This document shows, piece after piece, positions 27,053 through 36,413 of a stretch of DNA of 64,000 bases. A program made the translations under genes and the position numbers. The notes under the pieces were generated by a model. That model was given only the letters and a program-made list of their open reading frames with translations. It was not told the origin of the DNA and did no database searches. Where the stretch lies: the NCBI RefSeq assembly GCF_045310695.1, contig NZ_JBJIAA010000002.1, forward strand, positions 1 through 64,000. Reading direction: 5' to 3'. Each line of letters starts with the position of its first letter. Position 1 is the stretch's first letter. This DNA comes from Clostridium_S neuense. Lineage in GTDB: Bacteria; Bacillota; Clostridia; Clostridiales; Clostridiaceae.

Positions 27053-27871
27053 TTATTTCCACAAAACCTCTGCTTTTTTTCTTGGTACAGTTCTAAAATA
27101 TTTAACGTCAGGATATCCAAGTACCATACAAGTTACAATTTCTTTTCCATCCTTTATTCCAAGAAAATCTTTTATTTCTTTATCTCCATTTGTAGCAAAA
27201 ACAAAGAAGCCACTAAAAAATGTTCCAAGTCCAAGGGCATCTGCCATAAGCTCCATATTTGAAGAAGCTAAGGCACCATCAACCTGTGAATTTGCTGTTA
27301 CTACTATTACAGTTGGTGCATTAAAAAACAAACCATCATTTTTGGCATCTGCCTTAAATGCATTGTACATATTTAGCCAACCCTGTGCATACCTTTTATA
27401 CTTTTCGTTTTCTTGCGTTAAGTTTCCTAAAATATTTTCAGCGGATTTCTTTAAACTCTCAAAAGCCATATTTCTTAGCTTATCTATTCCTTCTGTTACT
27501 ACTGTATAAGCTACACTTTGAGAATTGCTGCCTGTTTGTGTAAATCTACCTGCTTCTATTATCTTTTCTAATTTTTCTTTTTCTATGTTTTGATTTTTAA
27601 ATCTTCTTACGCTTCTTCTAAATTTAATAAAATTCATTAATCTATCTGCATCAATTTCAAATTCATCTGCATTATAGGCTTTTACTTCTTCCATATTATA
27701 TTCATCTGTAGTCACTGCATTTTTAGGACATATCGCAATACAATGTCCACACTTAAGGCAAGTTTCATTTTTAACTCTAGCCTTTCCTTCAACTAATTCT
27801 ATATCCCTTGCAGGACAATCCTTAATACACTGGCTGCAACCTACACATTTATCCGTATTTACTTTCATCAT
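27053..27871 (-). CDS. ferredoxin-fused nitroreductase
   Basis: 272 residues: two 4Fe-4S clusters at the N-terminus (CVGCSQCIKDCP and CLKCGHCIAICP), then a nitroreductase FMN domain starting at FIKFRRSVRRFK (about residue 82). Such fusions, common in anaerobes, let an internal ferredoxin pass electrons to FMN for reduction of nitro groups, enones or flavins. Start: first of two adjacent ATGs after GGAGAG. Divergent from a LysR-type regulator at 28068, which probably controls it. Confidence 0.88.
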   Translation of the reverse strand: MMKVNTDKCVGCSQCIKDCPARDIELVEGKARVKNETCLKCGHCIAICPKNAVTTDEYNMEEVKAYNADEFEIDADRLMNFIKFRRSVRRFKNQNIEKEKLEKIIEAGRFTQTGSNSQSVAYTVVTEGIDKLRNMAFESLKKSAENILGNLTQENEKYKRYAQGWLNMYNAFKADAKNDGLFFNAPTVIVVTANSQVDGALASSNMELMADALGLGTFFSGFFVFATNGDKEIKDFLGIKDGKEIVTCMVLGYPDVKYFRTVPRKKAEVLWK

Positions 27872-28067
27872 TTTACATTTCTCTCCTTTTACATTTATAA
27901 ATAAAATTTATAATAAATTTATTCACAAACTTATATATTAAGCACTATATTTTAGATTTTACCACGAAATATTTAATTGTGTCCAATTAATAATATTCAC
28001 TTTTGTATAACTTTTAGTTATAATATATATTATTCAAAAAATTAATTTTCAAATAAGGAGCAGCTCA

Positions 28068-28955
28068 ATGAATTTACAACAATTATATTATTTTAAAAGA
28101 CTTTCAGAAACAAAAAACTTCACTATTGCAGCTGAATTAGAAGCAGTAACTCAACCAGCCCTAAGTAAAGCTATTTCAAAATTAGAAGCAGAATTAGATG
28201 TAAATCTCTTTGAAAGATATGGACGAAATGTAGAATTAACTAGCCAAGGTAATACCTTTTTAAAACATGTTATTATAGCTCTTAAAGAAATTGAAACTGG
28301 CACTAATGAACTAAAAAATCTTGCTATCTTAAACAAAAATGTTATTTCCATAGCATCTACACATTGTATTAGTACTTATTTTACACCTTTTATGATAAGT
28401 GGTTTTTTAACGCTTTATCCTAACACAAAATTTCAATTTATAAATGAATCAACTGAGGAAATATTAAAGGATTTAGAAAACAAAAAAATCGATATAGGTT
28501 TTTATGACGATATTGATATCAGCAATAATTATTCTAATATTAAGGCTTTTCCCGTAAAAAAAGAAGAATATGTTTTAATAGTTCCTAAAAAACATATCTT
28601 CTCAAACAAAACTGAAATTTCATTAAAAAATCTTAAAAATGAACATTTTATTATAGCTTGTGAAAATAATACCAACAAAAAAATATCTTGTACTGATTTT
28701 ATTAATAAAGCTAATATTACTTCTATCAAAGCAAGCGAAATAAATATGCTAATTGGTCTTGTAGCTACTGGTGCCGGCATAACAATAGTTCCAAACACTC
28801 CCCTTATAAACACAAACACATTATCAAAGATAAAAATAAAAGATAACATTGGATATAAAACAATATATATAGGTTATAATAAGAATTCAAATATCTCAGA
28901 AAAAACAATGGAATTCATAGAGTACGTTAAAAATAGTAGTATTTTCAACAAATAA
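28068..28955 (+). CDS. LysR-family transcriptional regulator
   Basis: 295 residues: N-terminal winged helix-turn-helix (LQQLYYFKRLSETKNFTIA at the start, then TQPALSKAISKLE), then a periplasmic-binding-protein-like effector domain. Closest in style to CynR/CysL-like regulators. Start: AAGGAGC 6 bases upstream. Divergent arrangement with the nitroreductase (197 bases between starts) is the classic LysR layout and suggests it as target. Confidence 0.88.
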   Translation: MNLQQLYYFKRLSETKNFTIAAELEAVTQPALSKAISKLEAELDVNLFERYGRNVELTSQGNTFLKHVIIALKEIETGTNELKNLAILNKNVISIASTHCISTYFTPFMISGFLTLYPNTKFQFINESTEEILKDLENKKIDIGFYDDIDISNNYSNIKAFPVKKEEYVLIVPKKHIFSNKTEISLKNLKNEHFIIACENNTNKKISCTDFINKANITSIKASEINMLIGLVATGAGITIVPNTPLINTNTLSKIKIKDNIGYKTIYIGYNKNSNISEKTMEFIEYVKNSSIFNK

Positions 28956-28995
28956 AAGGGATGGTCTACTATTATAGTATATCCCTTTCCCTTTT
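28955..28995. terminator. shared terminator between the LysR gene and bioY
   Basis: AAAGGGAT (28955-28962) pairs with ATCCCTTT (28981-28988), with an inner TACTAT/ATAGTA stem, A-run and T-run outside. It serves both convergent genes. Confidence 0.8.
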
Positions 28996-29553
28996 TTAAT
29001 TATTATTTTCTTTTCCTATTGCTGGCAATACCTTAACGCCAATAATTGATGCTATAATGCATTTAATCATATCTCCAGGAATAAATATAAAAAATCCAAT
29101 TTGAAAAGTCTTAAGCAAGGTTATATTAACCTTTGACACATATTTTAGTATCACATACATATAAGGTAATCCTATTATGTAAATTACCAATGTTCCTAAA
29201 ACGCATGCAATCAGTAACCTTGCAACCCCTTGCCTATGTCCACTTTTTGTGACTTTTCCAATTACTATTGGTGCTACAATAAATCCAATTAAATATCCAA
29301 AGGATGGTGTAAAAATAGCTGAAATTCCTCCAGTTCCTCCGGCAAATACTGGCATTCCTACAAGTCCAAGTATCACATATACTAATTGGGATAATGCTCC
29401 TAAAAACGGTCCAAGAAGAACACCCGAAAGCAATGTAAAAAAACTTTGAAGCGTAATTGGTACACTTCCTATAGGTATACTTATAAATCCGCCAACAGCC
29501 GTTAAAGCTGCAAATAATGCAACTAAAATCATGTCTTTTGTTTTTATTCTCAT
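28996..29553 (-). CDS. bioY: biotin transporter substrate-binding component BioY
   Basis: 185 residues, six membrane helices, with the BioY signatures SIPIGSVPITLQSFF and AGGTGGISAIFTPSFGY. BioY is the S component of an ECF transporter and takes up biotin alone or with the shared EcfAAT module, which is not in this window. Start: ATG 29553 with GGAGG 8 bases upstream. A BirA operator lies just upstream (29577-29610), so biotin should repress it. Confidence 0.92.
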   Translation of the reverse strand: MRIKTKDMILVALFAALTAVGGFISIPIGSVPITLQSFFTLLSGVLLGPFLGALSQLVYVILGLVGMPVFAGGTGGISAIFTPSFGYLIGFIVAPIVIGKVTKSGHRQGVARLLIACVLGTLVIYIIGLPYMYVILKYVSKVNITLLKTFQIGFFIFIPGDMIKCIIASIIGVKVLPAIGKENNN

Positions 29554-29576
29554 AAAATATTCCTCCATATAATTTC

Positions 29577-29610
29577 ATTGTAAACTCAAATTTATTCAAA
29601 AGTTTACAAT
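29577..29610. promoter_or_regulatory. BirA operator upstream of bioY
   Basis: ATTGTAAAC (29577-29585) and GTTTACAAT (29602-29610) form a perfect inverted repeat with a 16-base spacer, matching the known BirA site of Firmicutes (TTGTAAAC...GTTTACAA). It lies 24 bases upstream of the bioY start, where biotinyl-AMP-bound BirA would block transcription. Confidence 0.85.
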
Positions 29611-29755
29611 AAAATTATAAACATAAAAATAAGCCATGTCAATTAATACATTAATATAAAAAAAGCAGTTGAAATATCCACCATATAATTTAGAATATAA
29701 TTATATAGTAAAAATTAGCGTTTAGTATAACCTTTTTACGAAAGGAATTTTTTAT

Positions 29756-30919
29756 ATGAATAAACTTCTTACAATTTGGAATTTTATAAAGACTAAAACA
29801 AGATACTTACTTTTAATATATACTGGTATCATACTTTATACCAATTATAAATCCACTTCACCTTACTGGCTTTTTCTAATTTTATTAGATATATTTCTTA
29901 TTATCTATACATTTATAGAATTAAACAAAAATCACTCAAAAGAATGTAATATATATTTTTATTTAATTTCTATATCAATTTATTCTGTAATATGGCTCTT
30001 AGGAAATTGTGATAACATATACTATTTTGTTTTACTTGACGATTTATTTGAAATTAAGGACTATAGAAGGCGAAATTATTTTTTAACCTTTCATGCAGCA
30101 ATGTTTGTTCTTGTAATCTTTTCAAGACAGTTATTGCGTAAAAGTTTTTTTAGCAGTATATCCTCTTTGCTTTACATATTTTTAATCTATGGGCTGATTT
30201 TTATAACATTTTTATTAATCCATAAACTAAGATGGGATAGAGACAAACTTAAATTATTGAATTCAGACTTAATAGAATACTCCTTTAAAGAAAGAGAATA
30301 TTTAATTTCAAGTGAAAGAACTAGAATTTCTCAAGAACTCCACGATTCCATAGGTCATTCGCTTATGGCACTTTCAATGAACGTAAGATATATAAAAGCC
30401 ATAAAAGACAAAAAAGAAATAGATGAAGAACTTGATAATATAGATATACTAGTAAAGGAAAGCATAGATACCCTTAGGACTACAGTGTATAATTTAAGAA
30501 AACTAGATGAAGCTTCAAATTTTCAAGAACAAGTAAGAAATATAATAAAGAAATTCAATGAACTTAATATGGTAAGAATTAATTTTGACTGTGATTCGGA
30601 AATAGAGAATGAATCACAGTATATGAAAAATATTTTACTTACAACTATAAAAGAAGGAATAACCAATGGTTTAAAACATGGAGACCCTTCTGAAATAAAT
30701 ATTTCTGTAGAATTAATAATTTCTGATAATAATAGCACATTAATTAAATTACTTATTACCAATAATGGACAAGGCTGCAAAAATATAATTAAATCACATG
30801 GTCTTAATGGAATTACAGAAAGAATAGAAAGTGTTCATGGTACTGTAAACTTTAAAAGTCCTAAAAGCAAGGGTTTTATTATAGAAGCCTTAATACCAAA
30901 GGAGGCAAGCTTAAAATGA
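29756..30919 (+). CDS. NarL/LiaS-type sensor histidine kinase
   Basis: 387 residues: about six membrane helices (1-165), a short coiled coil, a HisKA_3 dimerisation domain with phosphorylated His in SQELHDSIGHSL, and a HATPase_c domain (GITNGLKHG, HGLNGITERI). Multi-span kinases without an external domain are typical of DesK/YfiJ-like envelope stress sensors. Start: GAAAGGA 10 bases upstream. It overlaps the regulator gene by 4 bases; an FtsX-type ABC transporter follows the pair. Confidence 0.87.
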   Translation: MNKLLTIWNFIKTKTRYLLLIYTGIILYTNYKSTSPYWLFLILLDIFLIIYTFIELNKNHSKECNIYFYLISISIYSVIWLLGNCDNIYYFVLLDDLFEIKDYRRRNYFLTFHAAMFVLVIFSRQLLRKSFFSSISSLLYIFLIYGLIFITFLLIHKLRWDRDKLKLLNSDLIEYSFKEREYLISSERTRISQELHDSIGHSLMALSMNVRYIKAIKDKKEIDEELDNIDILVKESIDTLRTTVYNLRKLDEASNFQEQVRNIIKKFNELNMVRINFDCDSEIENESQYMKNILLTTIKEGITNGLKHGDPSEINISVELIISDNNSTLIKLLITNNGQGCKNIIKSHGLNGITERIESVHGTVNFKSPKSKGFIIEALIPKEASLK

Positions 30920-31557
30920 TCAGAGTAATGATAGCAGACGACCAAATAATAGTACGTGAAGGTTTAAAAAAAATACTAAGTCTAGATAGCGAAATAGAAG
31001 TAGTATCAGAAGCCTCAAATGGCTATGAAGTTCTAGAAAATTTAAGTAAGCATATTGTAGATATAATACTTATGGATGTGAGAATGCCAAAAATGGACGG
31101 GATAAAATGCTCAAATCTCGTAAAAAAAGATTATCCTAACATCAAAATAATAATACTTACAACCTTTAACGAGGATGAATATATTTTTGAAGGAATTGAT
31201 AGCGGCATCAGCGGATATTTGCTTAAAGACAGTGAAATTGATTATATTATAAAAAGCATAAAAGAAGCCTTTAATAATAAAATGATGTTTGACCCAAGTG
31301 TTACTCCAAAACTTGTAAATGCTTTATCTAATAAGAGTGCAAAACCAAACAAAGCTGAAATTTTAGATTTATTAACAGATAGAGAAAAGGATATTGTTAA
31401 GCTTGTTGTTGATGGAAAGAGCAATAGTGAAATATCAGGCATTCTTTTTATTTCCGAAGGCACAGTTAAAAATTATATATCAAAAATTTTAAAAAAGCTA
31501 AAGCTTCAAAGAAGAACCCAATTATCTGCACTTTTTCTAAAAAACGATTTTATTTAA
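30916..31557 (+). CDS. NarL/LuxR-family response regulator
   Basis: 213 residues: receiver domain (ADDQIIV, Asp in IILMDVRMP, Lys in LLKD) and LuxR-type helix-turn-helix (LTDREKDIVKLV, SEGTVKNYISKIL). Overlaps the kinase gene by ATGA, with AAAGGAGG in the kinase 3' end. Likely activates the ABC genes at 31758-34951, which follow after a terminator. Confidence 0.88.
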   Translation: MIRVMIADDQIIVREGLKKILSLDSEIEVVSEASNGYEVLENLSKHIVDIILMDVRMPKMDGIKCSNLVKKDYPNIKIIILTTFNEDEYIFEGIDSGISGYLLKDSEIDYIIKSIKEAFNNKMMFDPSVTPKLVNALSNKSAKPNKAEILDLLTDREKDIVKLVVDGKSNSEISGILFISEGTVKNYISKILKKLKLQRRTQLSALFLKNDFI

Positions 31558-31586
31558 AGCGCAGCTGACAAAAGTATTATTCCTTA

Positions 31587-31631
31587 AATAGGTACGTATG
31601 TTACTAAAGTAATATATGTGCTTATTTTTTT
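31587..31631 (+). terminator. terminator after the kinase/regulator pair
   Basis: An 18-bp stem with several G-U pairs (AATAGGTACGTATGTTAC against GTAATATATGTGCTTATT) followed by a run of T, 30 bases after the regulator stop codon. Confidence 0.75.
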
Positions 31632-31757
31632 ATATAGAATGTTACTTATTGCACATTTAATTTAACTCCATTTTGCCATAAATTATAACTATAGTAAAAA
31701 CAATAACTTATTAGAAATGGTAATACACTTTAAAAATTATAAACAAAGGGTGATGTT

Positions 31758-34259
31758 ATGAATATATTATCAAAATATCTTTTAAACTCTATACTTGAAA
31801 AAAAGAGCAGAATGCTTCTTATAATTTTTTCTATAACAATAGGTACAGCACTTCTAGTTGCTTCACTTGGAATATCAGATTCTATAACAAATAACTATGT
31901 AAACACGTTAAAAGGTGCCTATGAAAATTTTAATGTTGAAATAACTGCAAACGCCAAAGCTAAGGATCCACTTTTTAATGTTTCAGATTTTAAAGCACAA
32001 AACATCAAAGAGACTTTTAAAACAGCCGCTGTTAATGGTTATGTAAAAAATGACGATTCAAAAACCTTTAACATGCTTGGAACTAGCTTAGAGGATTTTA
32101 AAAAATTCAAATCAATTAAAATTTTAAAAAGTTTAAATTTAGGTACTTTTAATGGAAATAAGCTTATTATATCAGACAAAACAGCAGCTTCACTAAAGTT
32201 AAAACTCGGAGATAAAGTAAACTTATATATTCTTGGTAAAACAAAAGAATATATAGTTTCAGCTATAGCTTCAAACAGTGGTTTATTTTTATCTGATACC
32301 TCTTCTAACTTTACATTAATAACACCTATAAAAAATGTATGTGATATTTACGGCGAAGCTAATAAATACTCTTCAATGTTTATAGCTGTTAATCAAAGTT
32401 CAATTAACAGTTGGATAAAAAATTTTAACAATGAAAATTCAAATTTTACTGCAAAGCTTTTAGTAGATGAAAGTGAAGTTTCTTCTCAGTCTTCAACCAT
32501 AAAAATATCAATGCTATTTATGCTGGGTATAGTTTTAATAATGAGCATTTTTATAATCTACAGCTCCTTTAAAATGATAATAACCGAAAGATTATCTGTA
32601 TTTGGAACCTTTTTAAGCACTGGCGCCACAAAGCTAAATATTGTTTTTCTTCTTTTAAAAGAAAGCTTTGTCTACGGATTTATTGGAGGTATTTTAGGAA
32701 ATCTTTTAGGTGCCATAATAATTTATTTAAGTTCAAGCTTAACTAATCCTCTCAAGGAAGAAGGTATAAAAGCAGTAGTAAATTTTAATTATATGTACTT
32801 CCTATACGGCTTTATACTTGCACTTATGGTATCAATAATCTCAGCTTTAGCTCCAATACTATCCATAAAAAAACTTCCAGTAAAAGAAGTTATATTAAAC
32901 AATTTTGAAGTATCGAACAAAACAACTATTAAAGGTTTTATTATAGGAATACTTCTTATAGCACTAGCAATAGTCCTTCACTTTTTAGGTGGAAATATAA
33001 AAGGGCAGAGACCTTATATAACTGCCCTTCCAGCATTTTTTATAGGCTTTGCTGCTATAGTTATTATAATTCCAAAGCTAGTAGATATTCTTTTATACCC
33101 CTTTGTAAGATTTTTTAGAAAAACAAACTCTACGCTTATGCTTTCTACTAATAATGTGAGAACCTCTAAAATACTACAAAATAATATAAGACTTATTTCA
33201 GTTTCTGTAATAGCAATTGTCATAATAATGTCCTTTAGTTTATCTTTAAATGGCATGCTTACAGGTGTTTATAAAAAACTTAATTTCAATATAAGTGTAA
33301 GTATAAATTCAAATAATGCAAATATTTTAAAGGCTTCAAATGATATTATAGAAAACTCCGCTAAAAATTCTAACCTTATTAAACATCAATATATAACTAC
33401 AAATTTAAATGGTGATTTTTCAAAGGAAATAAATGTTCTTTGCATAGATCCTAAAAACTTCAAAAGCTATGATGATTATTTGGATTATGCAGATAAAGCT
33501 TCACAGCTGGAAGAGCTCTCTCATAATGAGGATGGAATTATTATTTCAAAAAAAATATCCACAAGATACAAAATTAAAAAAAGCGACAAAATTAAATTGT
33601 ATTTAGATAATAAAGAAGAAAATTTCAAGGTTCTCTCTATAGTTGATGCTAAATTTATGAATATGGGAAATGTAAATTTGATTTCTTTTTCTGCTGCTGA
33701 AAAGCACTTTAATATAAAATATTGCGACGACTTCTTCATAAGTACAACTTCTTCTGAGGCTAAGCTTAAAGCTGATTTAACAAAGAAATTAAAGGGACTT
33801 CCAGTTTCTATTGGCACAAAGGCAGACTCCATTGAACATGATGAGCAAAGCTGCAAACAAATAGTAGGTCTTTTAAGTATTTTCTCTTATATAACCATGA
33901 TAATAGGTAGTATTGGAGTTTTAAGCAATATATCTCTAAGCTTCATTAAAAGAAAAAGGGAACTGGCAGTTTTAAGTTCTGTAGGATTAACTAAAGGTAG
34001 TAGAAATACTATGCTGCTTTGTGAAAGCTTTATTGGAGCTATTATAGGGCTTTTAGTATCTTTTACTTCAGCTTCTTTAATAATACTACTGCTTCGTGAC
34101 ATCTTTAAATATCTCGTATTAGACATGGATTTTAGTTATCCCTTTAATAGCATTCCTTTTATAAGTATTTTCATGCTTGTCCTAGGTTTTATAGCTACTC
34201 TGCCTACCTTGGTAAAGAGTGAAAAATTAGAAATAGTAAGTCAGTTAAAATATGAATAA
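31758..34259 (+). CDS. FtsX-type ABC permease with two core domains
   Basis: 833 residues: an N-terminal helix with cytoplasmic start ILEKKSRMLL, a large external domain (about 45-245), three helices (FtsX domain 1), two more helices around 395-440, a second external domain (about 490-690), and a C-terminal FtsX domain with KRKRELAVLSSVGLTKG. This is the layout of LolE/MacB-class permeases such as YknZ- or SalY-like proteins that expel peptides or lipids. Start: AAAGGGTGAT upstream. Partner ATPase is the next gene (17-base gap). Confidence 0.85.
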   Translation: MNILSKYLLNSILEKKSRMLLIIFSITIGTALLVASLGISDSITNNYVNTLKGAYENFNVEITANAKAKDPLFNVSDFKAQNIKETFKTAAVNGYVKNDDSKTFNMLGTSLEDFKKFKSIKILKSLNLGTFNGNKLIISDKTAASLKLKLGDKVNLYILGKTKEYIVSAIASNSGLFLSDTSSNFTLITPIKNVCDIYGEANKYSSMFIAVNQSSINSWIKNFNNENSNFTAKLLVDESEVSSQSSTIKISMLFMLGIVLIMSIFIIYSSFKMIITERLSVFGTFLSTGATKLNIVFLLLKESFVYGFIGGILGNLLGAIIIYLSSSLTNPLKEEGIKAVVNFNYMYFLYGFILALMVSIISALAPILSIKKLPVKEVILNNFEVSNKTTIKGFIIGILLIALAIVLHFLGGNIKGQRPYITALPAFFIGFAAIVIIIPKLVDILLYPFVRFFRKTNSTLMLSTNNVRTSKILQNNIRLISVSVIAIVIIMSFSLSLNGMLTGVYKKLNFNISVSINSNNANILKASNDIIENSAKNSNLIKHQYITTNLNGDFSKEINVLCIDPKNFKSYDDYLDYADKASQLEELSHNEDGIIISKKISTRYKIKKSDKIKLYLDNKEENFKVLSIVDAKFMNMGNVNLISFSAAEKHFNIKYCDDFFISTTSSEAKLKADLTKKLKGLPVSIGTKADSIEHDEQSCKQIVGLLSIFSYITMIIGSIGVLSNISLSFIKRKRELAVLSSVGLTKGSRNTMLLCESFIGAIIGLLVSFTSASLIILLLRDIFKYLVLDMDFSYPFNSIPFISIFMLVLGFIATLPTLVKSEKLEIVSQLKYE

Positions 34260-34276
34260 ATTGAGGTGTATATATT

Positions 34277-34951
34277 ATGAATAACGCTATTGAAACTAAA
34301 AATATGTATAAAGCTTTTAAACTAGCCAAAGAAAAAACAAATATCCTAAAAAATATAAATTTAAACATTGAAACGGGTAAATTTGTATCCATAATGGGTC
34401 CTTCTGGTTGTGGAAAATCAACACTTTTATATCTTCTAGGAGGCCTTGATAAGCCTACAGAAGGCACTGTATCTATTTTAGGTAAAGATTATTCTTCTAT
34501 GAAGGAAAAACAAAAAAGTATAATGAGAAGAAGAGAATTAGGCTTTGTATTTCAATTTTATAATCTTGTGCCAAATCTAAATGTAGAAGATAATATACTG
34601 CTTCCTCTACTTTTAGATGGTAAAAATCCAAAGCATTATGAGAAAAAGCTAGATGAAATTCTAGATATAATAAATATGACAACTAAACGTAAGTTCACTC
34701 CAAGAGAACTTTCTGGCGGTCAACAGCAAAGAGTTGCCATTGCAAGAGCACTTATATTTGATCCAAAAATAATACTTGCAGATGAACCTATTGGAAATCT
34801 TGATTCAAAATCCGGAACTCAAATAATGGAGCTCTTCAAAACAATAAATGTTAATTTAGGAAAAACAATAGTACAAGTTACTCACTCTAGAGAATCTGCT
34901 GATTATGGAACAGATATCATCAATTTAAAAGATGGAGAAATTATAAAATAG
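34277..34951 (+). CDS. LolD/MacB-class ABC ATPase
   Basis: 224 residues: Walker A GPSGCGKST, Q-loop FQFYN, signature LSGGQQQRVAIARAL, Walker B ILADEPIGNLDS, H-loop VTHS. Typical in having no extra C-terminal domain. It follows the FtsX-type permease; the two form a transporter likely controlled by the TCS at 29756-31557. Start: GAGGTG about 10 bases upstream. Repeat B3 begins about 40 bases after the stop and supplies a terminator-like hairpin. Confidence 0.9.
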   Translation: MNNAIETKNMYKAFKLAKEKTNILKNINLNIETGKFVSIMGPSGCGKSTLLYLLGGLDKPTEGTVSILGKDYSSMKEKQKSIMRRRELGFVFQFYNLVPNLNVEDNILLPLLLDGKNPKHYEKKLDEILDIINMTTKRKFTPRELSGGQQQRVAIARALIFDPKIILADEPIGNLDSKSGTQIMELFKTINVNLGKTIVQVTHSRESADYGTDIINLKDGEIIK

Positions 34952-34991
34952 TGATAGATTGTTTAAATAATGCACTATAAGGATTTACGCT

Positions 34992-35226
34992 AAAATTCCG
35001 TAGGTACGGAGGAATTTTTTCCTTGCACTACTGTGGGAGTGAAGTAACAATGCTGAAGGAACGATTTAAAAAAATTCTAATAAATCTTGGTTTAAAAATT
35101 GTAAAATACTTAGATATTTCAATCTGTCTGAGCGATAGCGAGTTATTGAAATATCTTAGTATTTTACGATTTTTGAACCTTAGATTTATAGGATTTTTTT
35201 AACGCGACGAAGCATTGTTACTTCAC
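34992..35226 (+). repeat. dispersed repeat family B, copy B3 (best preserved)
   Basis: Part 1 (34992-35020): an A-run, hairpin AATTCC...GGAATT with inner CCGTA/TACGG, and a T-run, which looks like an intrinsic terminator for the ATPase gene. Part 2 (35039-35226): an almost unbroken palindrome of about 188 bases, GTGAAGTAACAATGC at one end and GCATTGTTACTTCAC at the other, with a loop near 35125-35145 containing CTGTCTGAGC and AGCGAGTT. The last bases code, on the opposite strand, for the final Val-Lys-stop of the metallophosphoesterase gene. Confidence 0.88.
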
Positions 35227-36378
35227 AAATTTCACTTTAATATTAACAATTTCCCCCTTTGTTCCAATCCTTATAGGCGGTCCCCAGGTTCCATATCCCG
35301 AAGTTACTATTAAATTAAATTTTCCTTCTTTTAAATACCCATAGTCATCTTTAAAAGCTAATTTTGTAACAAGGTTAAACGGAAAAATTTGCCCTTCATG
35401 AGTATGCCCTGAAAGTTGCAAATCAACACCATTTTTCTCCGCTTCATCTAGTGCTACTGGTCTGTGATTCAATTCTATTACTGGAAGCGATTTATCTACA
35501 TTTTTTAAAATTTCATTTAAAGGCTTTACCTTTTTTCCACTAGCTGCATCATTTCGCCCTACTACATAAAAACTATCATTAACCTTCACCACTTCATCTT
35601 GCAGAACTTTAACCCCTGCTCTTTTCATATAATTGATAGTTTCGCCTACATTGCCAGCATACTCATGATTGCCAGTAATATCATAAACTCCATACTTACT
35701 CTTTATGTTTTTAAACTTCTCTCCAAAATAAACCTCCAAGCCCTTAGGAGTACTTTCATCTACCATATCGCCGCAGAAAAATACTATATCTGGTTTTAGT
35801 TTATTTATGGAATTTACCATCTTGTTAAGTCCATTTTCTCTAACCATTATTCCCATATGTACATCTGAAACCATTACAACATTAAGCGTTTTTATATTTC
35901 CTGCCTTTTTATTTATACTTAATTTATAGTTAGTTACAGATTGATTATTTGCATGCCAAAAACCAAAGCAAAATATAATTAGTACAACTATAAAAATTGA
36001 TATTCCCCTTCCGTAAAACATGCTTAAATAATTTCTTAAAGTTCCTCTATAACCAAACTTATTAAAAATAAATTTCATTAAATCTGTGAGTGGAAATAAA
36101 ATTATGAGATAAAAAAATAAAGCCATTGAAACTGCACCTACTGTAGTTAAACCTCCAATAAGTTTATTGTTTACTGATATCGTGCTCCTTAATATGGCAG
36201 CTAAAATAAAAGAAAAGGCTACAAACCAAAATATAGTCCAATAGATTTTCGAGCTTGATTTTTCATAAAATAATATTTTACTTCCTTTTTTGCCAATGTA
36301 ATGCCATAGGCTTGTATATAAAAGCAGTATTAAAATTATTAAAATAATGTTTCCTATTGATATTAATGTTGTTTTCAA
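35218..36378 (-). CDS. membrane metallophosphoesterase (YkuE/YaeI-like)
   Basis: 386 residues: four membrane helices (about 5-155) then a calcineurin-like phosphoesterase domain facing one side of the membrane, with MVSDVHMG, FCGDMVDE, GNHEYAG, and SGHTHEGQ supplying the two-metal site. Relatives hydrolyse lipid-linked phosphates such as UDP-diacylglucosamine or have unknown targets. Start: TTG at 36378, with GGAAGTGATG upstream. The stop codon is embedded in the end of repeat B3. Confidence 0.85.
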   Translation of the reverse strand: MKTTLISIGNIILIILILLLYTSLWHYIGKKGSKILFYEKSSSKIYWTIFWFVAFSFILAAILRSTISVNNKLIGGLTTVGAVSMALFFYLIILFPLTDLMKFIFNKFGYRGTLRNYLSMFYGRGISIFIVVLIIFCFGFWHANNQSVTNYKLSINKKAGNIKTLNVVMVSDVHMGIMVRENGLNKMVNSINKLKPDIVFFCGDMVDESTPKGLEVYFGEKFKNIKSKYGVYDITGNHEYAGNVGETINYMKRAGVKVLQDEVVKVNDSFYVVGRNDAASGKKVKPLNEILKNVDKSLPVIELNHRPVALDEAEKNGVDLQLSGHTHEGQIFPFNLVTKLAFKDDYGYLKEGKFNLIVTSGYGTWGPPIRIGTKGEIVNIKVKFVK

Positions 36379-36413
36379 TCTTCATCACTTCCATTATTTA
36401 TTCTATCATAAAG

